Below, piece by piece: positions 21,801-30,682 of a stretch of DNA of 64,000 nt. The notes beneath the pieces were generated by a model. That model was given only the letters and a program-made list of their open reading frames with translations, made no database searches and was not told the DNA's origin. The DNA lies in assembly GCA_017451385.1 (NCBI GenBank), contig JAFSPS010000007.1, positions 1 through 64,000 of the forward strand, read 5' to 3'. Numbering within the stretch: position 1 is the stretch's first letter; every line of letters starts with the position of its first letter. Source of the DNA: Bacteroidales bacterium. GTDB taxonomy: Bacteria > Bacteroidota > Bacteroidia > Bacteroidales > P3. Both the position numbers and the translations under genes were made by a program.

Positions 21801-24800
21801 GTGCGAGACCAGTATGGATGCCACATTAACTTGCAGATTTCGCTCAGAGTGTATCCTACTGTACGCAGTACCGACGCGCAGCAGGCCTGCCGTCAGTACA
21901 CATGGTATGATATGGCTGATGAGTACGGCATAGCCCCTACGTTTACCGCCTCCGGAGTATATCATGACACGGCGAGCACCGTTTACGGATGCGACAGTAT
22001 AGTCACTCTGACACTTACTATCGACACCAATGCTGTGGCCTCTGTCACCTACGACACTATATGCGAAGGGACGACGACCTACGCATGGCGTATTATGCGC
22101 TATGGCAACGAGATGCCTCGCCGCATCTCTATTGTTGAAGGACAGGAGCATTATGTGTATAACGAGTCGTGGCCGGACCTTGCCAATCCCAACGGATGCG
22201 ACACGATGGCTCATCTCTATCTCACGACGAATAGCGTGGCGCGTGATACTATGACGGTTGACACTTGCGGCGTTTATAGATGGCGCGGTGGCAACGACGG
22301 CCGTTATGACCGTTCCACCACGGTGTCACACATCTTTGAGGAGCAGGCTGTCAACGGATGCGACAGCATTGTGACGCTCGTCCTCAACATCGGAACGCCT
22401 GAAATCACAAACACTGTGGAGTATGCGTGCGACACGTTCACATGGGTCAACCGTGGTCATGTCGTAGCACGCTATGATGAGAGCAATGTCAGCGGTCCTA
22501 TATTCCGCGCTGCCGACATCACGACGCGTCGTGGCGACTGTCCTATCATCGACTCGCTCGAGTTGCACATCCGCTTTGCCTCGCACAATACAGATACTGT
22601 TCGTCCTATAGCCTGCGACCGCTATACGTGGATTCCTTTCGAGGGCTTCCCCTCGGAGGAGTTCTCCAGCCCCATGCCTATTGCCACCACAGCACGCACC
22701 ATGCACCGCTCCTATATGCAAGGTTGTGACACCACCGTCTATCTCGACCTGCAGATGGGCTATTCGCAAAACCGTATAGACCGTCTGCCTGCTGCCTGCG
22801 ACAGTTTCTATTGGGCTCGTGGCGAGCGTTGGTTCTATCAGAATGTTGGTGGCGACACCGTGAGCTACCAGAGCGCGCGCAATGCCTATGGTTGCGATAC
22901 TACGGTGGTCATCAATCTCGTTGTCAATCATAGTACGCCGCAGGCCCTCGGCCTTCGCGAAGAATGTGACAGTATGGTGTTTACTCTCGGCGCTTGGGAC
23001 ACCAGCTTCGCGCAGCCAGGCCGCATCAACTTCTCGCATGGCGTCAATAGCAATGGTTGCCCTGTCAACTATAGCGTTGACCTCCATCTGCGCTACTCAC
23101 ATACCCTTGTCACCAACGAGGTGTTGTGCCAGCCCTACACGTGGTCTGTCAACAACGTGAACTATATTGAGACAACCCATGAGACGCTGCGTCGCAGACA
23201 TACCTACGCCGAAAACTGCGACACCACGTTTGTCCTTGACCTCACTATCGGCAGCGTAACTACGGGAACGACGGACACTACGGTATGCGACAGTATAGTT
23301 TGGCGTGGCATCACCTATACGCGTCCCACCGACGAGACAGGGCGTTTCCTGATTAGAGATACGATACACAGAGCCAACGGTCGTTGCGACAGCGTGCGCC
23401 GCTACCGCCTCTTTGTCAATGCCTCGCAGAATGTATATCATGACACTATCGTATGTGACTTCTACGATTGGCGTGGCTCGCACAACACTGATGGTGCTTT
23501 CATTAGTGAGATGCGCCCCGGTGTGAGCACCTCCAACGGGTGTGACAGCACTGCGTTCTTGCGCTTCCATGTCAACCATTCCACAACGATAGACAGTGTA
23601 GTGGCTCAGGCGTGCGACACCTTCTTCTTCGCCTTCAATGGTACCAACTACCAGTACACTGCCCCAGTGCAGCGCGAGTTCCTCATGGAGGGTGGCAACA
23701 GTGTGGGATGCGACAGCATTGTTCGTCTCGACTTGCAGGCTGTATATAACCATTCTGTTGGCGATTCCGTCGTCATGCTGTGCAATGATGCTAACCCCAA
23801 TCACTCCAATGTATGGAATGGTGCTTTGCAGACTGCCACACACTATGAGACCGTAAGGCTGCCTATGCTCAACCAGTATGGTTGTGACAGCCTGTCAAGA
23901 GTACATGTCGTTGTCCATGAGGCGACGAGGGGCATTGACCATCGCCGTGTGTGCGATGTCAGCTATCGCTGGGTTGACGGTGTAAGATACCACGACGATA
24001 TCGATGGCACTTCGCCCGATGCGCCTTCGGTCATCAGTGGTATAGAGAACATCTATGGCTGCGACAGCATTGTCTATCTGGACCTTGTCCTTGAGGACAC
24101 TATACGTCAGCCTCTCAACATAGAGGCCTGCAATGAGTACACATGGAGCAGTGGCAACGGACAGCGCTACACGCAGTCCACGGTACGTCCGTATCCCACC
24201 TATGCCTACCATCGTGGCGAAGGACTCTGCGACAGCATTGTTGAACTACGTCTCACCATCCATCGTTCCACCTATCAGCCTGTCTATGCGTCGAGCTGCG
24301 ACTACTATGAGTGGGCACGAAATGGCCACACCTACGCCACAACGGGTACCTACACTGCCGACTATCACAACGAATGGGGCTGTGAGAGCACCGACACCCT
24401 CCACCTGACTATCAACTCAGGACAGAACATGTCGGATACTGTCATCGCCTGCGACCGTTATGTATGGCATGGACGCTCCTATGCGGTGAGCGACCTGGGC
24501 GTGGGTGTAACCCATCGTGACATTATGCACTTCAACCAAGACCCCAGCTGCCGCCATACCGACACTCTAACAATAACACTCTATCGCACGCTAAGATATG
24601 TGGCTTCTCATGCCGTCTGCTCGCAATATACGTGGCAACGTCCTGTTCTTGGTGATACGCTGCTGACAACTTCTGGCGAATACACATTCTCCGTATATTT
24701 AGATGATGATGTTTGTCCGTCGCTCTTCAAATTAGATTTGGAGGTTATGGAGGACTATCAGCGTGATTTCGAGTTGTCCTTCTGCAACGACACAACTATC

Positions 24801-27800
24801 GTGCGCTATCTCCACGAGGGCGATGCCACGCCGCTCTACACCTACAACTATCCGCAGGATGGCACCAGCAAGGAGTATTTTGTCACCATTGAGAATGGCG
24901 GTCCTACCTGCACGCTGCACGATAACTTCAACTTACATGTGGGTCATTCGTCTCCGCATACCTATATGCGCGACACCGCTTGCAACAGTTATGAGTGGTG
25001 GCATGGCAACCAGCGTGCCGGTCGCTTCGACATGTCAGGCGACTACACATACACCTTCACCAACAGTGAGGGATGCGACAGCACTGTGACTATGTATCTC
25101 GTCGTCCATCAGGGTGACACTACGGCAAATGATACTACGGTATGTAACCATTTTGAATGGCAGGGTCGCACTTATACTGACAATCGCACCATCGTCAGCT
25201 TCTACACCAACGACGATGGGTGTGCATCGGTCGATACGCTCCGCTTCGCCGTTTATCATTCCTCTACGGGCTACGAGAACAGGGTGGTGTGCGACAGTCT
25301 GCGCTGGGACTTCGATGGCCAACTCTACACACGCACGCGTGTCATCACGCAGCATGGCGTTGCCGCCAACGGCATCTGCGACAGCACCGTGGTGCTCGAC
25401 CTGCGCGTCAACCGCAGTGCCAGCCATCCCATCCACGTCAATGCCTGCGACAGCTATGTGTGGCACGACCATGGCAACTATGGTGAAATCCTTGAAGCCT
25501 CGGGTACTTATATCGGGGTGCCCTACAATACTGCCGAGGGTTGCCGCAGCGTCGATACGCTACACCTCTCAATCCGTAATAGCGCACACTCGCGAACCTC
25601 GCGTTCCGAGTGCGACACTGCCGAGTGGTTCGGCTCCTTCTATACCACGTCAGGCATGAAGGTGCATAACGACACTACGCTCAACGGATGTCCTAAACTC
25701 GATACCCTCGACCTCATAATCTTCCATAGCCGCAACACCGTCATTCCCGCTGTGGCATGCGACAGTTATGAATGGAACGGACAGACCTTCACCAACTCCG
25801 ATACGGTGACCTACAGCAGCTCTACGGTCAACGGATGTGACAGCAATGTGACGCTCATGCTCACCGTCAATCACAACACTAATAGCGTTGTGCCTCTCAC
25901 TGTCTGCGACAGCGTGACCTATCGCGGCACCTATTTCGCTACATCTGGCGTTTACCGCATAGATTATCTCACGCCGGAGGGCTGCCCAAGCTTCGACACC
26001 CTCAATCTTACGGTGAACTACAACACCAACTCACGTACAGACACCACAGTGTGCGACAGCTACACATGGCACGGCACGCAGTACACCACTTCGGGCACAT
26101 ACACTTATCAGTACACCTCGCTCCAGACGGGCTGTCCCAGTGTCGATACGCTTGTCCTTACGGTGAACTACAGTGCTCTGCGCCATGAGGTTGTCCATGC
26201 CTGTGACTCTTTCGTATGGCGCGATGGCAACACCTACACCGCCAGCACTTATGGCGATGCGTCGTATCATCTGCAGACACCTGCCAACTGCGACAGCATC
26301 ATACTGCTCGACCTCACTCTTGGTTATACCTCAGTCAATCCTACACCTATACGCCGTGAGGCATGCGATGTCTATAACTGGGTGTACACCATAGGACACA
26401 TGAACGGACGCACCTTTGTCGCCGACAGCACAGGCTACATAAACGGCATCACGCAGTCGGGCAACTACTACGCTCGCTTCTGTACTAATGCCAGCGGATG
26501 CGACTCGTTGCAGCATCTCGTGCTTGCTATGGGCTATCGCGACACTGTGGAGACTGCCGTTGCCGCTTGCGGACAGTATTCATACAATGGAATCACTTAT
26601 TCCAACACTACCGGACGCGACACCTCTCTGTGGGTCTATAATACCATCCGTCGCACATATATTGATGGATGCGACTCAACGACCCACATGAATATAGTTC
26701 TCTATCCGGTACGCGACAACAACCCCACGGAGCATGCCACCGCCTGCGACGGCTACACATGGAATGGCACGCGCTACTCTGCTTCGGGCAACTATGTCTA
26801 TGAGGGCGTTACGGTGCATGGCTGCGACAGTGCTGTACGTCTCATCCTCGTTGTCAATCGTAGCAACTATCGCACTGTGACTTACGACACTATATGCGAG
26901 CGCATAAACTGGGGCGGCAGGATACTCAATGAGAACGGTATCTATCGCGACACCCTGCATACCGTACAAGGATGCGACTCGGTGCTCACGCTCAACCTCA
27001 CTGTCTATCATCGTTCCTTCACCAGCCAGACGCGCGAAGTGTGCGACCAGTATGTGTGGCCTAACGATAACCTTGCTGACACGCTGCGTCGCAGCACCAC
27101 CGTATGGCGTACCACGTATCCCGATATGCAGGGATGCCAGCATGTAGATACGTTGCACCTCATCGTCAAGTACTCTTCTGACGATGTCGTGGAGCGTACC
27201 GTGTGCGACAGCATCCGCTGGTACAGCAACAGCAGCACGCGTGGAGCCTACTACACCCGTTCGGGCATCTACCGCTACAATGTGCCTACACGCAACAGCG
27301 TAGGATGCGATAGTACCAAGACTTTGTACCTCACCGTGCATCCGACCCTGCGCATCAGTACTGTTGTTACGCAGTGCGAGCCTCTGACATGGCACGGACG
27401 CACCTATACGGCATCTGTCAGCACTGTGCGCACGTTTGACTCCGTATATAGCGACGGCCAGACCTGCCGTGTTACCGATACGTTGCGCTTTGTGCGTACG
27501 GGCAGCGATGTCCTCACGGAGACCACTTCGCAGGCAGCTTGCGACAGCTTCTATTGGAGCCGCACCAACATGGTCTATTACGCTTCGGCACGTCTCTCAG
27601 ACACGGTGCGCAACGCCAACGGATGCGACAGCAGCATAGCGACCCTCGTGCTCACCATAGCTACATCCAATAGCAGCCGCACCGATACGGTCACATGCAG
27701 CCCCGTGGTATGGATGGGCTCCACCTACACCACCTCAGGCACCTACAGCAAGCGGGTACATACCTCCAGCGGATGCGATGATGTTCATACGCTCGTTCTG

Positions 27801-28658
27801 CATGGCGTATATATGGATACGCTGCCCGACATCGTGGCTTGCGAGAGCTACCTGTGGAATGGCACACGCTATGACACCGAGGGCATACATACGGCCGTCG
27901 CAACCCATAGCTCCATCTACGGATGCGACAGCAATATCTATCAGCCTGTGCGTATCATCAAGAGTCTGCGTGGCTCGCTCGATACGCTTGTCATGGCGGA
28001 GAGCTTCTACTGGGAGTCGCACCGCAAGACCTTCACGCAGGGCGGCCGCTACATCGACACCGTCGATTTCACCCCTGCCGCTCGTTGCGGCCGTATCGAC
28101 ACACTGCGGCTAAGCCTCTCCACGTCGCGCCTGCCCGTCATCGGCATCAACCAGTCGCACACGCTGCTCATGGTCAACCACTATCCTGATGGTGAGAACG
28201 GCGAGCGTGTGGATTTCGATGAGTATCGTTGGTATATCGACGGCCGTATAGTCAACGGCTCACGCGGTGCTGGCGACAGCTATTCCAACTCCGACTTCAG
28301 GTCGCTCGACGGTCACTACTACTATGTAGAGGTGCTGGTTGACAATGTATGGCTACGCTCCAACGTCATAGACCTCCGCCGTGGCGTGGGCATAGACGAT
28401 GTGCAGTCGTCGCTTGCCTTCTCGCTCTATCCTAACCCGATACGTAGCGGCAGCATGCTCAATGTAGTCGTTGAGGGCGAAGAGAATGTCGGCGATGCCA
28501 CTCTTGAGTTCTACGACCTGCAGGGACGCTCACTGATGAGTAGTCTCCTCCACGCCGCACAGACCACTGTCGAGGTGACTCTGCCGGCAGGCGTCTATAG
28601 CGTGCGTCTCACCACAACAGATGGTCGCAAAGCTGTGCGCCGTATCGTAGTACGATAG
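15858..28658 (+). CDS. Giant Cys-repeat surface protein with T9SS type A sorting domain (second copy)
   Basis: The 4266-aa product is a paralogue of the first giant. Translation could begin at 15858, 15861 or 15921; all give a signal peptide (core VLLRVAFVVVLFLSF, ending VSFAQ). A unique N-terminal region of about 190 residues precedes about 64 repeats by my count, each with paired Cys in 'CDSY.W' and 'GCDS' motifs. The repeats in roughly the last third (about 3050-3500) are the most regular. They are followed by an Ig-like domain (HTLLMVNHYPDGENGERV...), homologous to that of the first giant, and a sorting domain (LYPNPIRSG, FYDLQGRSL, LPAGVYSVRL, RRIVVR). The final repeat lacks its first Cys. 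It starts 57 bp after the first barrel gene, so the two could share a transcript. The predicted role is a very long disulfide-stabilised surface protein. Confidence 0.85.
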   Translation: MMLYYSTGKNKQSKALFFSSLMQHRVLLRVAFVVVLFLSFVPTVSFAQYTRPCDEQGATIENIGGNPVTIHESMSLSLCITLDSTLTYRESGYVNTPPVFEATSFPSSTQIKTIDIGSADDYGTCKHTKKLIATIYARNRPQPYPFAWCYDGVTNDMSIGVLSIHRGDVTDGQTLYNRVIAEEQPELGICAQPYDITLNIEPTPPAQSHDTMVCENIGSNMSGWSWHIIHGTFNKTVTPRYTYSSGRYIYDTVKIASVRGICDTLHYVQVYLTDVKFCRDTARFMAGSGVCDTFVWQRNPTFVYRGIGDITDNLTTTDKQCDINSAIHSDNSYLPYQNSWDDGQGNVITYANTMCDSVHRLELHIDNGLRDTLRPNECDTVRLLADRTIWNTDPTMAISAEQVFTSSMPLSSDSSIFVTNVTNGCRDTIYFDVTVRHSTDSTLVVTACEQYTWYVRDINVTADDSIEVGTWTYRNLFGDRRADTVGYQLPVNPAAPLLNAVGCDSIVSLHLTLGINDTTLSDDAMCLSRNSEYYWADRNRTYSDLPSEQSLVHLYDTVNGATNSFGFVGEAWWDATAFSCDMIYDMSLTLYSDSVVSEADADRAVACGSYEWRGNTVTEADTYYDTVALAVHGYCDSIYRLDVNVADNDTVERNEWDEVSSCTQYYWERAAQFYPPDVTSADNWIDGHPAMAAGAVDTFYFIKRGVGPLVDDGHGSTMRCDSVYILSLTTYDSVQRVLDTAWCEGGEPFTWLDGTLSASVMANLNGSRSDLLDSLAHFHGEMLPDDVCQSVFLARFNLLPTYNRDYHPQSVDGSDSIFCDFFEWQHTLDPSDPTNVTNTIIRYGSGPTYNDLLDSNFTVSSREAYASGVLGVEGCDSVNHLVFDYDVNFCDTRINDVVVDSTVCDKVVIASHGAGAHVTNLFTGAAFDVASSYELKVADRGSYIKGTPLYEVWDTIRNGSSNGVCDSISHFKVSFYYNVSDTLEAAFCDSTNTIYGAGLITKDTLVIYAWQSGNAPGMCDSIHYLSVKINYTKRDTLAPIYACDSMIWGHYDINSVPGTTWDLRTNPPTRSADGIWYTDIAAGEVVDSLKQENNTCDSLVYLTLQLSHHADVVYADTVACGFFEWYDNASSTNHLSLYLNETNHPIDTTATHTFRFGFENSSVRVGNNIGRCDSTVELTMHIYDNQYTMHDTAGCERVAIPGYAGGWITATDTVVYTYGSQQLPAIHAGTVACSTVTAYHVIVTHPSRTVYDTMVCEQVLDFMGSGVDFVYDYAAHNGDLRPDTIVYEWTHASLGGCYDNDTLKVVLVPNGRDTTFADTCDTYTWRSRGRGPYTVSGTDKYITRGVLPKQTYQRNNGSIVELQCDSISTLILTIRNSVASTLDTAVCGSFTWTDGDGHTYDTTNYDTDHQTTKGLPIDGPVSYKYAAAAANGCDSTVTLHLAINQAKRSVDRANRGSNLIICDSYEWNGRMYTESSHTVDSIVFAGGAADGCDSIVYLDLTMGHSSYDTIYLDSCQKVDWPLRRWFFENYRNMPGDSAVIYHSGTYEVHVPGSSEYHNVDYCDSIVTAVVTIRHHSLDNVAYADACDSVVWNGRIYRSSYVADDDSLKMVLSTIVPEGMQACDSVITLHPTIRRSSPRTDTVLYACGSVRWTNRWYDENGIFVITDSIYRHIEGRDTQYDTVHALNVESCDSAIYAVLNVLDTRRHMLTTPQYHPDHMSWFCDSVVWRGRVITETGIYEDTVFNATTIDGRQLCDSIYIFDAVVHHSSVKDSNIVSTGCDIYTWNNVPYYQSTVVDDTLPFQNEEGCDSIMRVNLTVRQSTRTVERDTACDTYVWTSSRWIRGLRNRDTIAHHTHADVTVAEFDTLTQAYINSADCESFDTLLLVLYPTDTTIVDTHACELFRWQASNAEHGTYINETFRDSVYAIRQSVNNAFGCMHYDSLALFIHRPQTEVLDTAVCDSINWHNEVRLARDTVAFYETGVRDQYGCHINLQISLRVYPTVRSTDAQQACRQYTWYDMADEYGIAPTFTASGVYHDTASTVYGCDSIVTLTLTIDTNAVASVTYDTICEGTTTYAWRIMRYGNEMPRRISIVEGQEHYVYNESWPDLANPNGCDTMAHLYLTTNSVARDTMTVDTCGVYRWRGGNDGRYDRSTTVSHIFEEQAVNGCDSIVTLVLNIGTPEITNTVEYACDTFTWVNRGHVVARYDESNVSGPIFRAADITTRRGDCPIIDSLELHIRFASHNTDTVRPIACDRYTWIPFEGFPSEEFSSPMPIATTARTMHRSYMQGCDTTVYLDLQMGYSQNRIDRLPAACDSFYWARGERWFYQNVGGDTVSYQSARNAYGCDTTVVINLVVNHSTPQALGLREECDSMVFTLGAWDTSFAQPGRINFSHGVNSNGCPVNYSVDLHLRYSHTLVTNEVLCQPYTWSVNNVNYIETTHETLRRRHTYAENCDTTFVLDLTIGSVTTGTTDTTVCDSIVWRGITYTRPTDETGRFLIRDTIHRANGRCDSVRRYRLFVNASQNVYHDTIVCDFYDWRGSHNTDGAFISEMRPGVSTSNGCDSTAFLRFHVNHSTTIDSVVAQACDTFFFAFNGTNYQYTAPVQREFLMEGGNSVGCDSIVRLDLQAVYNHSVGDSVVMLCNDANPNHSNVWNGALQTATHYETVRLPMLNQYGCDSLSRVHVVVHEATRGIDHRRVCDVSYRWVDGVRYHDDIDGTSPDAPSVISGIENIYGCDSIVYLDLVLEDTIRQPLNIEACNEYTWSSGNGQRYTQSTVRPYPTYAYHRGEGLCDSIVELRLTIHRSTYQPVYASSCDYYEWARNGHTYATTGTYTADYHNEWGCESTDTLHLTINSGQNMSDTVIACDRYVWHGRSYAVSDLGVGVTHRDIMHFNQDPSCRHTDTLTITLYRTLRYVASHAVCSQYTWQRPVLGDTLLTTSGEYTFSVYLDDDVCPSLFKLDLEVMEDYQRDFELSFCNDTTIVRYLHEGDATPLYTYNYPQDGTSKEYFVTIENGGPTCTLHDNFNLHVGHSSPHTYMRDTACNSYEWWHGNQRAGRFDMSGDYTYTFTNSEGCDSTVTMYLVVHQGDTTANDTTVCNHFEWQGRTYTDNRTIVSFYTNDDGCASVDTLRFAVYHSSTGYENRVVCDSLRWDFDGQLYTRTRVITQHGVAANGICDSTVVLDLRVNRSASHPIHVNACDSYVWHDHGNYGEILEASGTYIGVPYNTAEGCRSVDTLHLSIRNSAHSRTSRSECDTAEWFGSFYTTSGMKVHNDTTLNGCPKLDTLDLIIFHSRNTVIPAVACDSYEWNGQTFTNSDTVTYSSSTVNGCDSNVTLMLTVNHNTNSVVPLTVCDSVTYRGTYFATSGVYRIDYLTPEGCPSFDTLNLTVNYNTNSRTDTTVCDSYTWHGTQYTTSGTYTYQYTSLQTGCPSVDTLVLTVNYSALRHEVVHACDSFVWRDGNTYTASTYGDASYHLQTPANCDSIILLDLTLGYTSVNPTPIRREACDVYNWVYTIGHMNGRTFVADSTGYINGITQSGNYYARFCTNASGCDSLQHLVLAMGYRDTVETAVAACGQYSYNGITYSNTTGRDTSLWVYNTIRRTYIDGCDSTTHMNIVLYPVRDNNPTEHATACDGYTWNGTRYSASGNYVYEGVTVHGCDSAVRLILVVNRSNYRTVTYDTICERINWGGRILNENGIYRDTLHTVQGCDSVLTLNLTVYHRSFTSQTREVCDQYVWPNDNLADTLRRSTTVWRTTYPDMQGCQHVDTLHLIVKYSSDDVVERTVCDSIRWYSNSSTRGAYYTRSGIYRYNVPTRNSVGCDSTKTLYLTVHPTLRISTVVTQCEPLTWHGRTYTASVSTVRTFDSVYSDGQTCRVTDTLRFVRTGSDVLTETTSQAACDSFYWSRTNMVYYASARLSDTVRNANGCDSSIATLVLTIATSNSSRTDTVTCSPVVWMGSTYTTSGTYSKRVHTSSGCDDVHTLVLHGVYMDTLPDIVACESYLWNGTRYDTEGIHTAVATHSSIYGCDSNIYQPVRIIKSLRGSLDTLVMAESFYWESHRKTFTQGGRYIDTVDFTPAARCGRIDTLRLSLSTSRLPVIGINQSHTLLMVNHYPDGENGERVDFDEYRWYIDGRIVNGSRGAGDSYSNSDFRSLDGHYYYVEVLVDNVWLRSNVIDLRRGVGIDDVQSSLAFSLYPNPIRSGSMLNVVVEGEENVGDATLEFYDLQGRSLMSSLLHAAQTTVEVTLPAGVYSVRLTTTDGRKAVRRIVVR

Positions 28659-28666
28659 TTATCTCC

Positions 28667-28703
28667 AATCCAAGGTGAGCACCATGGCTCACCTTGGATT
28701 TTA
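28667..28703 (+). terminator. Rho-independent terminator after the second giant gene
   Basis: A perfect 14-bp inverted repeat (28667-28680 with 28687-28700) with a 6-nt loop ends in a short T-run. It starts 8 bp after the stop codon. Confidence 0.85.
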
Positions 28704-28828
28704 ATTGAAAGCGAATAGTAGAAAAGTATTATAAGGATGTGGCAATAACGCCCTCGCAAAAAAAATGTTTGTCGTTCACATGGCTATTTGCTGATAAATG
28801 AACACCACTTAACAATGCAAGTCCTGCA

Positions 28829-29797
28829 ATGAAAACAATCAACCATAATACCCCTGTACTTCGCAGTCTGGCTGTCGTCATGCTGACGTGTGTTGTCTTG
28901 TTCTCTTCTTTCAATGTCTCGGCAGAGCGGGGCAGCTCGTGGCGCAACACTTTCTCTGATTCCTATATCGGTGTCGGTCTGCGTGGCGGCCTGGCGGGGA
29001 TGACCATCTCCGGCGACCTCAAGACTACGACGCATCCCGGTTTCACCTACGGCCTCGACCTATGCTATATGGGCGAGATGGGGCGTTTCTATGGTTTCAT
29101 TGTTGGCATCAGCTACGTGGAGACCAATTTCTCTTTAGAGGCTTCCGATGTTAAGTCTGAATTTGACGGCATTTTGCGCTATGGCTCCTATGGTTACGGC
29201 GATGCCTTTGAACTTGAGGCACACTATGTAGGTACAACCTCTTCTGTACGCGAGGTGATGAAGGCGAATATTGTCGAGATACCGGTACTGTTCACCTTTG
29301 CACGCGATAATTTTTATTTGGGGGCTGGTGTCAAGTTTGCCATACCGTTCAATATGTCTTCGCGCTATACCGTGGGCGAGACATCGAAGATAATAGACCG
29401 TGTATATACCACGGGCACGCTCCTTGATGATGACCTTGCTCTCGATGCCGGAACCGTGCAGGGCTTTGATGGTCGCTACACCATCTTTGGCTCCAACGGC
29501 AAGATGGTCCCTGTTGCCGTCATGGCTGCTGTGGAGGTGGGCTATCGCATGCATTTTGGTATCAACAACAGCTTGCAGTTCTCGCTTTATGGCGAGTTCC
29601 CCCTCGGCTCTCTGTCGCTCAACAATGCCACAACCGACATGCTTGTCACCCTCGACGAAGAGGAGTTAAAATATCGTGGCATTGCTAATGCCGGCTCTAT
29701 AACGGGCCTCAACTATTTCAAATATGGTCTCCGCGTGCAGTATAATTTTGGCCTCGGCAAAGCCCCCCGCAGCGGACATCCTCTCCACATCTGGTAG
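28829..29797 (+). CDS. Outer-membrane beta-barrel protein, partner-type (second copy)
   Basis: The 322-aa protein has a signal peptide (hydrophobic stretch about residues 13-29, cleavage near VSAE) and a beta-barrel body (YIGVGLRGGLAG, YGFIVGISYVET, FYLGAGVKFAIPF, final strand YFKYGLRVQYNFGLG). It shares blocks with the 14892-15800 product along most of its length, so the two barrels are paralogues, as are the giants before them. A terminator separates it from the second giant gene, so it is probably expressed from its own promoter, which I could not identify with confidence. Its function is unknown; export, anchoring or assembly of the giant cargo is the best inference from position. Confidence 0.72.
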   Translation: MKTINHNTPVLRSLAVVMLTCVVLFSSFNVSAERGSSWRNTFSDSYIGVGLRGGLAGMTISGDLKTTTHPGFTYGLDLCYMGEMGRFYGFIVGISYVETNFSLEASDVKSEFDGILRYGSYGYGDAFELEAHYVGTTSSVREVMKANIVEIPVLFTFARDNFYLGAGVKFAIPFNMSSRYTVGETSKIIDRVYTTGTLLDDDLALDAGTVQGFDGRYTIFGSNGKMVPVAVMAAVEVGYRMHFGINNSLQFSLYGEFPLGSLSLNNATTDMLVTLDEEELKYRGIANAGSITGLNYFKYGLRVQYNFGLGKAPRSGHPLHIW

Positions 29798-29898
29798 TTT
29801 TCAGAAGAGAGCTCTATCCCCAATAGTGTCAAGCATTAGTATAATAGTGTGACGAGCTTATTTTTATGCTTTTATTTGCTGACTAACTATAAATAACT

Positions 29899-30636
29899 AT
29901 GAAAACGACAAGATTTTTTATTGCAGCATTGCTGCTCATGGCATCCTTTTTTGTTGTGGGATGCGGCAAGGAGTCGAATGAATCGGATGTTACTCCTTCG
30001 GATTCTATTCCTAATAATACGGAAAACCCTACTTCGGCCCCTATCTCCAATGACTATTGGGTGGACCTCGGGTTGCCGAGTGGCCTGCTGTGGGCTACGT
30101 GCAATGTGGGGGCTACTAAGCCCGAGGACTATGGCGACTACTTCGCTTGGGGCGAGACGCAGCCGAAGAGAACGTACACATGGGGAAATTACAAATACTA
30201 TCGTTCAGATGACAACGGAGATGGATTTACCAAGTACTGCCCAAAATCAAGCTATGGCTACAATGGTTATCATGACAACCTTTTTACCTTGCAGTCGTCC
30301 GATGATGCTGCAGCGGCAAACGTACCAGGTTCGAGGATGCCCACGCGAGCCGAATGGGAGGAGTTAGGAGAGAATTGCACATGGAAGTGGATAACGTTGA
30401 ATGGCGTGAACGGGATGTGCGTTACTGGACCGAGTGGCAAGTCCCTTTTCCTGCCTGCGGCAGGCAACCGCTTGGGCGATGAGACGGACGGCGTTGGCTA
30501 CGACGGCTACTACTGGTCTTCGTCGCTCAACGAGGACTACCCGCGCCTCGCGTGGTACCTGGACTTTTACTCGGACGGCCGCAGCATGCACTACTACAAC
30601 CGCACGTACGGGTTCTCTGTGCGTCCTGTTCGTTAG
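29899..30636 (+). CDS. FISUMP-domain lipoprotein with hypervariable C-terminus (array copy 1)
   Basis: The 245-aa product is a lipoprotein: the signal peptide MKTTRFFIAALLLMASFFV runs into lipobox VVGC (Cys22). After a Ser/Pro/Asn linker comes the FISUMP domain, from WVDLGLPSGLLWATCNVGA (about residue 54) through DYGDYFAWGE, MPTRAEWEEL and SLFLPAAG. The C-terminus (about residues 190-237) has the form YWSSS...AWYLDFYS...GFSVRPVR. This fold class (C-type-lectin-like) is a known DGR target class in Bacteroidetes. Codons that differ between the four array copies in this last section nearly all end in C. Copy 1 is the only array member with an intact lipobox, so it should be the surface-exposed, functional form. 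Its ligand is unknown. Confidence 0.82.
   Translation: MKTTRFFIAALLLMASFFVVGCGKESNESDVTPSDSIPNNTENPTSAPISNDYWVDLGLPSGLLWATCNVGATKPEDYGDYFAWGETQPKRTYTWGNYKYYRSDDNGDGFTKYCPKSSYGYNGYHDNLFTLQSSDDAAAANVPGSRMPTRAEWEELGENCTWKWITLNGVNGMCVTGPSGKSLFLPAAGNRLGDETDGVGYDGYYWSSSLNEDYPRLAWYLDFYSDGRSMHYYNRTYGFSVRPVR
30466..30609 (+). repeat. Putative DGR variable region, copy 1
   Basis: The region runs from the codon after LPAAG to the conserved GFSVRPVR block. Compared with the other three copies, differences sit in codons such as TAC, GAC, GGC, CGC, AGC, CAC and AAC. The shared codons (TGG TCT TCG TCG CTC, CCG, GCG TGG, CTG, TCG) mostly lack A. A 39-bp block identical in all four copies follows (30610-30648). 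Confidence 0.6.
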
Positions 30637-30682
30637 AACATTACCCTTTTGCTCCTCATTAGGCATCACGGACAGGAGAAAA

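Noticed and set aside
5964-28658. The giant genes as assembly artefacts of repeat collapse or frame errors.
   Set aside because: Both frames are open over the whole length, the repeats differ from each other at many positions, and the ends match proper signal peptides and sorting domains.
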